Of a stretch of 9,032 bases of DNA, positions 4,673-9,032 are shown piece by piece. Source of the stretch: Candidatus Woesearchaeota archaeon (GTDB taxonomy: Archaea; Nanobdellota; Nanobdellia; Woesearchaeales; J091); NCBI GenBank assembly GCA_003695045.1, contig RFJB01000082.1, positions 1-9,032 on the forward strand, read 5' to 3'. Within the stretch, counting starts at the first letter, position 1. Each line of letters opens with the position of its first letter. The translations under genes and the position numbers were made by a program. The notes beneath the pieces are model-generated. The model had not been told where the DNA came from and searched no databases. It worked only from the letters and a program-made list of their open reading frames with translations.

Positions 4673-6166
4673 TCAGCCGAGGAATTTTCTAAGAGTGGCT
4701 GCACGCGTTATGTTTTCTTCCATGGGAGCGAAGTTCTTTTTGGAATAATCCTTCGCGATAATTGAGGTTATCTTCGTATGCTTCTCATCCGGCTCCGAAT
4801 CAAACAGCGACGCTGCCTTTTCAACAGATTTTCTGAGAGAAGGCGGCAGGATTCGCAGATTTTCCCTGTTGAAGTAGCGCACAGCCGTCTCATGGTCAAA
4901 GTAAAAGTTCTTGTAGGAATCAAGAATGATTTCAACATCCTTCTCAGACAGCGCTGAGAGGCCCAGCAGTTCCGGAGGGATTCCCAGGGAGTAGAGGGAA
5001 GCGGTGAATTTTATCGCCCTCGGCAGTTTTATTCCAGCGCTCTCCCGGGAGTATCCGAAAAGCCCTATGTGGAGAACCCTCTTCCGCCTTTGCGGCACAA
5101 ACTTTGCGATGTCGTTGATGAAGGGCGCTGCAAGCGCCACGTCTTTCTGGTACTGGTTTTTTATCTTCTCTATTATTGGAAGAACTTTCTCCTCTTCGAC
5201 AGGGGCAGGGTTAGAGGTGCGCGCTTCGCTGATTGAAGCGACAGATTTTCGGACGACGCTCTCGTCGTAATCATACTTGAAGGCGGACTGCGCCGTAAAG
5301 GTGTGAACGCTCGGGTAGCCCTTCAATATCTGGTCTGCTGTTTCGGGAGTGAAGTGACCTCTGAAGGGAGCGGAACCGCACCCGAGAATAGGCAGGATTG
5401 GCGTGCTCGTCCGCTCTTCAAGGGCTTTCAGGCGCTGAAGAACAACCTTTTCAAGCAGAACGGCGGAGGCAGAGCCATAGTTCAGTGCAGGGTCAGAGCG
5501 CGCAAGCCATACGCGCTGATAAGGCCTGTCCCCGTTGAGGGGCTTCATTCTCCGCATGTAGTCCTCGGTTATTCTGTCGGCTGAGAGCATGCTGTCCATG
5601 TCTTCAAAGAGAGGCGTCACGATTATGTCTTCAGGATAAAATCTGCCTATCCACTCGCTTATTCTGACATCGTTCTCAAAGAGGGATGCGGAGTTCTTTC
5701 CAGAAACAAACTTTCTGTAGTATTGGTGGATGCGCACCAGAACATCCGATGATGAAACCATCGGGACGGTTACCTCAAAGATGGGGGGAATATTGTTCTG
5801 GTAGAATACATTCGCAACATCATAGTTTCTCGGAATGCTCTCGAGGGTTTCAAGGAGAATTTTGGCTTCGTTCTTTTCAACATCCGGATTCTGAACCCTG
5901 AGGGTCAGAAACCTGTCCCTGCCGAGCTGATTGGCTTCAAAAAACGGCTCATACCTGCTGAGAAGCTTCTTGACGACAAAATTGTCAACTTCCTTGCCTT
6001 CGCAGTCCCAGAGCTGTTCCCTTATTTTCAGATGCGAAAAGGCGTAGAACGCCTCTTTTATTTCGTCTTCTCCTGAAAGAACGGAACTGTCAGAGAAGAA
6101 GGGAGGGTGGACGTTGTCGGGGTGCTGCGTTGACATTAATCTTGATACATCTTTCGGCGAAATCAT
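4673..6166 (-). CDS. ppcA: Phosphoenolpyruvate carboxylase, archaeal type
   Basis: It carboxylates PEP with bicarbonate to oxaloacetate, refilling C4 acids for biosynthesis. The 497 residues match the short archaeal-type enzyme (about 500) and not the 900-residue bacterial/plant form. Recognisable blocks: STQHPDN (12-18) near the N-terminus; QNPDVEKNE (92-100); VPMVSSS (134-140); ARSDPALNYGSA (222-233); GCGSAPFRGHFTPET (262-276), a conserved Arg/His-rich active-site loop; TAQSAFKYDYD (291-301); and GYSRES (371-376). The frame opens GTG ATG AAA ATG. I chose the last ATG (6166) because GTGAT sits four bases before it and the family starts close to the STQHPD motif; the ATG at 6172 adds only two residues and cannot be excluded. 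A TATA box lies 22-28 bases upstream and a T-tract follows the stop, so it is probably a single-gene transcript. No frameshift or missing block is seen. Confidence 0.95.
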   Translation of the reverse strand: MISPKDVSRLMSTQHPDNVHPPFFSDSSVLSGEDEIKEAFYAFSHLKIREQLWDCEGKEVDNFVVKKLLSRYEPFFEANQLGRDRFLTLRVQNPDVEKNEAKILLETLESIPRNYDVANVFYQNNIPPIFEVTVPMVSSSDVLVRIHQYYRKFVSGKNSASLFENDVRISEWIGRFYPEDIIVTPLFEDMDSMLSADRITEDYMRRMKPLNGDRPYQRVWLARSDPALNYGSASAVLLEKVVLQRLKALEERTSTPILPILGCGSAPFRGHFTPETADQILKGYPSVHTFTAQSAFKYDYDESVVRKSVASISEARTSNPAPVEEEKVLPIIEKIKNQYQKDVALAAPFINDIAKFVPQRRKRVLHIGLFGYSRESAGIKLPRAIKFTASLYSLGIPPELLGLSALSEKDVEIILDSYKNFYFDHETAVRYFNRENLRILPPSLRKSVEKAASLFDSEPDEKHTKITSIIAKDYSKKNFAPMEENITRAATLRKFLG

Positions 6167-6189
6167 TTTCATCACGCTTTAACTTGCTT

Positions 6190-6200
6190 GTATAATTATT
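6190..6200 (-). promoter_or_regulatory. TATA box for ppcA
   Basis: AATAATTATAC on the minus strand is centred about 28 bases before the ATG at 6166 and 22 before the ATG at 6172. It lies in the 56-base gap after the phosphohexomutase stop and supports separate transcription of ppcA with almost no leader. Confidence 0.6.
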
Positions 6201-6222
6201 TTTCTGTGAACAACCGCGCACT

Positions 6223-7683
6223 TCAGCCGGCGGCTTCTTTCAAAAGCTTCTTTCCATACGCCAGAAGCTTAAGGGCGTGGGACTTTTTTCTCGAGTCCGC
6301 TATCACCCTGAACAGAGACGGCTCTGTCTTTGACGCTCTGAACCACACAAAGCCGTTCTCAAAACGGGCTTTTACGCTTCCTGAAGAGCCGCCCTTTGAA
6401 GTGACCGATGCGCCGTCGTTGACCAGCATCTCCTTCAGACGGGCATTCAAGCCCTGCCCGGAAGGAATCCTGATGTTGGCTCTTAAAGTGTGATAAGCGG
6501 GAAGAAGAGAGAGTGCCTGCTCAATCGTTATGTTTTTTCTTGCGAGGAGGCGGAGAACGAAGAGAGTTCCGAGAAGCCCGTCCCTGCATCGCGAAGGATG
6601 AACTATTGCGCCAGCGGAGCTTCCTTCGCCGCCCACGATGCTCTTTCGTTTGAGCATCTCGCTTACAACATTTGCCTCGCCAACTTCCACTTCAACAAGC
6701 TTTGCCCCGTAGGCATTCACGACATCGCGGACCAGATCAGAGGCGGCATCATTGACAACGACAACCTGCTTTGAAGGTTCCGGGTGGAACTCCAGGACGG
6801 ACATGACAACAAGAGCGAGAAGGTGGTTTCCTGAAAGAACTCTGGCTTTCATGCCGCCTCCAGAGGGAAGCACCAGTTCAGCCCTGTCGGCGTCGCAGTC
6901 AAAGCCGACCCCAAAAGAGCCGGGAGCGAGCAGAGAAGACAAACCGGAAAGGGTGGAGGAGGTGGGTTCTATAGCTCGGTGAAATTCCCCGATAGTTGAG
7001 CCGATAACCCTTGAGTCAAGAGCGAGGCGGGAAGAGAAAAGCGGGAGGTATGGAATTGCTGCCCCACCGTTAGGGTCAAACACAATTTTGAAGCGCTTCT
7101 TTCTGATGAGGGAGATGTCATTCTTTGGCAGAAGAGAAAGCAGAAAGGAAACATAAGGTCTTACGGAGGACGCCCTTCTCACAGAAGGAACCGGCTTCAG
7201 AGAGGAAAGCGAATAGGAAAGGAAAGAATCCATTTCCTCAAATGATTTTTTGCGGTAGTTTCTGATGACCTCCGCCATCAAGGAGCGCGGAAGAACTGCT
7301 CCGTCCGGAGAGAGGAACTTCCATCCGGAGAACTCCGGAGGGTTGTGAGATGCAGTAATGATTATCCCGCCTTCCGCCTTAAGACGGCGAACCATGAATT
7401 CGACTGCAGGAGTGGACGCGAAACCGAGATAAACGATTCCGGAGAACCTCCTGAGAGAAGACGCCATAGCCCTGTATACCTTTACAGATGAGGCGCGGGT
7501 GTCGTGGCCTATTACGAGAAGCGGCCTCCTGGAAAAGCGCGCAGTCCGGCGAGCCAGCGTGTAAAGGTAAGCCAGCGCATATTTACTGGCAGTGTCCTCT
7601 GTCAGCGATGAACCGAAGATGCCGCGGACTCCTGAGAAGGACTCTACAAGAGAATCTTTTCCGGATTTTGCGCCTGCCGACAA
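6223..7683 (-). CDS. Phosphohexomutase (phosphomannomutase/phosphoglucosamine mutase family)
   Basis: It moves phosphate between C6 and C1 of a hexose or hexosamine phosphate. With the start used here (486 residues) the four active-site loops are present: the phosphoserine loop TASHNPP with catalytic S112; the Mg loop DCDADR (262-267); the sugar-specificity loop GGEGSSAGAI (351-360); and the phosphate-binding loop RASKTEPS (449-456). The SGVRGIFG at 17-24 is the N-terminal substrate-phosphate motif. Odd points: the Mg loop has Cys where Gly is usual (DGDADR), and the sugar loop reads GEGSSAG where archaeal enzymes often have GEGNGG. The Mg-binding Asp residues are intact. No ATG lies near the N-terminus. 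I chose TTG at 7683, 38 bases after the upstream stop; a TTG at 7782 has AAGGT five bases before it but would add an Arg-rich, non-homologous 33 residues overlapping the upstream gene. Pairing with a GlmU-like gene favours glucosamine phosphate as substrate, but mannose or glucose phosphate is possible. Confidence 0.9.
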   Translation of the reverse strand: MSAGAKSGKDSLVESFSGVRGIFGSSLTEDTASKYALAYLYTLARRTARFSRRPLLVIGHDTRASSVKVYRAMASSLRRFSGIVYLGFASTPAVEFMVRRLKAEGGIIITASHNPPEFSGWKFLSPDGAVLPRSLMAEVIRNYRKKSFEEMDSFLSYSLSSLKPVPSVRRASSVRPYVSFLLSLLPKNDISLIRKKRFKIVFDPNGGAAIPYLPLFSSRLALDSRVIGSTIGEFHRAIEPTSSTLSGLSSLLAPGSFGVGFDCDADRAELVLPSGGGMKARVLSGNHLLALVVMSVLEFHPEPSKQVVVVNDAASDLVRDVVNAYGAKLVEVEVGEANVVSEMLKRKSIVGGEGSSAGAIVHPSRCRDGLLGTLFVLRLLARKNITIEQALSLLPAYHTLRANIRIPSGQGLNARLKEMLVNDGASVTSKGGSSGSVKARFENGFVWFRASKTEPSLFRVIADSRKKSHALKLLAYGKKLLKEAAG

Positions 7684-7720
7684 ATTATACGCCTCGCTCT
7701 CCTGAAAAAAACCGCCCGGC

Positions 7721-9001
7721 CTAAACGCTGCCTCTGAACAGCAATCTCTGCTTGGGAACGCCCGCGGCCTTCCTCTCCTCAACTGTTACCTTGTAAATCT
7801 CCTTGAGAAGGGCGATGTCCTCCTGCGTCTGCTTGACGTTTCTTCTGGAGTACATTCTCTTCTGGGTTTCTATTGCCGAGTCGAGGTAAAACTCGCTGAG
7901 ATTTCCGAGGTCGCGCGCGTAGTTGGTAAATGACGGCACATTTTCAGTTATTGTTCCGTAAAGGTGGCTGCTGACGCCGATTATCTTTCCCGTGAGAATG
8001 CTCGTGTTTATTGCCGTCTTGCAGAAGTCCCCTATGATGCAGCCCATAAACTGCATGCCGGTATCAAAGAGTTCCCTGCCCAACCTGACCTTTACGGTGC
8101 CGTAAGTGTTTTTCAAATCTGAATTTGTAGTTCCCGCACCAAGATTGACCCAGCTGCCGACAAAGGCGTGGCCGATGAAGCCAAAGTGCTGCTTGTTGGA
8201 GTAGGGCTGAAAGACAGCCGCTTCTATTTCGCCCCCCACTTTGCACCAGCAGGAAATCATGGTTTCCTTCCTGAGCCATGTGTGAGGATGAACTTTTGAA
8301 TTGTCGCCGACAAAGAGCGGCCCCTCGAGCACTGCGTAGGGGCCTACGACAACATTATCGCCAAGGATTATGGGGCCGGCAGCTGGGTCCAACACAGCGG
8401 AAGGATGAATTTGTATGTTTTTGCTCACATAAACCCCTGGCTCGTATTCGGAATAAGATGCGGAAAGAATCTCAAGGTTCTGCTTTATCAGCTCCCTGTT
8501 GAAGCGCAGAATGTCCCACGGGTATTTCATAATCTGAAGATTCAGCTTCGAAGCATCAATCTTCCTGAGCTTTATCCTGCTGAGGGATTCTATTATCTCA
8601 AGACGGGAGCCCTTCTTCTTGAGTTTGGAAGCAGGGCATCTTGCTGCGAGAATGACATCCTCCTTTTTTGAGCCGCCCTTGCCGCCCTCAAGGGGCTGCG
8701 TGACGATGCTGTTTTTGGGAAGTTTGTCAGGCAGGGAGTCAATTACCGCGAGGTCCGGAACGATGCGGGAGTTCAGCAGTATAAGGTCGCCCGCAATAGA
8801 AGACGGCTTGCCTTTTCTTCTTGAAACCGTTTTGTCCGCGGTCTTCTTGAGAAGCTTTGAGAAAACGAAAACCTTGTCCGCTATTCTTGATGATGCCTCG
8901 TAGAGAGATGTGCCGGCAAGCCGGATGTCGCACGGGCACCTTGTGAGGGAAACAGGATTAAGTTTTTCCCAATCGTCTTCGAAAATTATTATCTGCGCCA
9001 T
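7721..9001 (-). CDS. GlmU-like sugar-1-phosphate nucleotidyltransferase/acyltransferase
   Basis: It probably acetylates a hexosamine-1-phosphate and transfers a nucleotide to it, giving an NDP-HexNAc such as UDP-GlcNAc. The 426 residues resemble the alternative GlmU family described mainly in Bacteroidetes (TIGR03991) more than classical GlmU. The N-terminus IIIFEDD...LNPVSLTRCPCDIRLAG (4-30) matches that family's start (FDD...LLPLTFTRP..EIR), and no classical GxGTRM loop is present. Residues 190-355 form a left-handed beta-helix of hexapeptide repeats (VSKNIQIHPSAVL, ILGDNVVVGPYAVL, LFVGDNSKVHPHTWL), with GGEIEAAVFQPYSNKQHFGF (256-275, H272 a candidate catalytic His) and WVNLGAGTTNSDLKNTYGTV (284-303). 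The last 60 residues are helical and charged. The start is firm: AGGGGGTG lies five bases before the ATG. It likely heads, or sits inside, an operon with the phosphohexomutase. The exact sugar and nucleotide are not determined. Confidence 0.87.
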   Translation of the reverse strand: MAQIIIFEDDWEKLNPVSLTRCPCDIRLAGTSLYEASSRIADKVFVFSKLLKKTADKTVSRRKGKPSSIAGDLILLNSRIVPDLAVIDSLPDKLPKNSIVTQPLEGGKGGSKKEDVILAARCPASKLKKKGSRLEIIESLSRIKLRKIDASKLNLQIMKYPWDILRFNRELIKQNLEILSASYSEYEPGVYVSKNIQIHPSAVLDPAAGPIILGDNVVVGPYAVLEGPLFVGDNSKVHPHTWLRKETMISCWCKVGGEIEAAVFQPYSNKQHFGFIGHAFVGSWVNLGAGTTNSDLKNTYGTVKVRLGRELFDTGMQFMGCIIGDFCKTAINTSILTGKIIGVSSHLYGTITENVPSFTNYARDLGNLSEFYLDSAIETQKRMYSRRNVKQTQEDIALLKEIYKVTVEERKAAGVPKQRLLFRGSV

Positions 9002-9006
9002 AAAAG

Positions 9007-9014
9007 CACCCCCT
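9007..9014 (-). promoter_or_regulatory. Ribosome binding site of the GlmU-like gene
   Basis: AGGGGGTG on the minus strand lies five bases before the ATG at 9001. Such a strong site, unlike the leaderless starts elsewhere, suggests an mRNA with a leader or an upstream operon gene beyond the right edge. Only 31 bases upstream are visible, and no TATA box can be seen in them. Confidence 0.65.
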
Positions 9015-9032
9015 CGTTCTTCGCATTGCGTA

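Noticed and set aside
7683..7690. TATA-like GTATAATT just before the phosphohexomutase TTG
   Set aside because: A start 25 bases downstream would fall inside the gene, with no in-frame start codon close after it, so it is unlikely to be a working promoter.
7684..7782. 33-residue N-terminal extension of the phosphohexomutase from TTG at 7782
   Set aside because: It has an AAGGT upstream, but the added sequence is Arg-rich, unlike the family, and overlaps the upstream gene by 62 bases. It is kept only as an alternative start.

Overview
The window looks like a stretch of archaeal chromosome. The signs are a complete archaeal-type 5S rRNA gene, A/T-rich TATA-like boxes about 22-30 bases upstream of several starts, GGTG-type ribosome binding sites before other genes, an archaeal-type PEP carboxylase, and an NFACT-family protein. 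Several small or helical proteins resemble ones I associate with DPANN-type genomes. That lineage assignment is an inference from style and not a proven placement. I saw no tRNA, CRISPR array, insertion sequence with ends, or prophage genes.

Layout, with nearly everything on the minus strand. At the right end, a GlmU-like bifunctional sugar-phosphate nucleotidyltransferase/acyltransferase (7721-9001) is followed by a phosphohexomutase (6223-7683), probably in one operon. Next comes PEP carboxylase PpcA (4673-6166) with its own TATA box and a T-rich tract after its stop. A second unit has its own TATA box and holds an unrecognised Pro-rich/helical 218-residue protein. Its stop overlaps the start of an NFACT protein (2845-3966) that lacks the usual C-terminal NFACT-R domain. 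A 67-residue protein (2532-2735) with a strong ribosome binding site follows.

Convergent to these on the plus strand is a 179-residue protein (1977-2516) whose N-terminus resembles that of some transposases. Just upstream of it is a solitary 5S rRNA gene (1780-1893) with its own promoter. Divergent from the 5S gene, on the minus strand, are UDP-glucose 6-dehydrogenase (390-1688) and, three bases after its stop, a second nucleotide-sugar dehydrogenase of the TviB/WbpO type that runs off the left edge.

The main theme is activated sugars. The phosphohexomutase makes a sugar-1-phosphate and the GlmU-like enzyme can acetylate and nucleotidylate it. The two dehydrogenases can then make UDP-uronic acids (UDP-GlcA and a UDP-HexNAc uronic acid) for surface glycans or protein N-glycosylation. 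PpcA supplies oxaloacetate. The NFACT protein belongs to ribosome-associated quality control. I do not see a clear-cut new multi-gene system. The points most worth following are the NFACT protein without NFACT-R, its overlapping unknown partner, the orphan transposase-N-like protein beside the lone 5S gene, and the GlmU variant in an archaeon.
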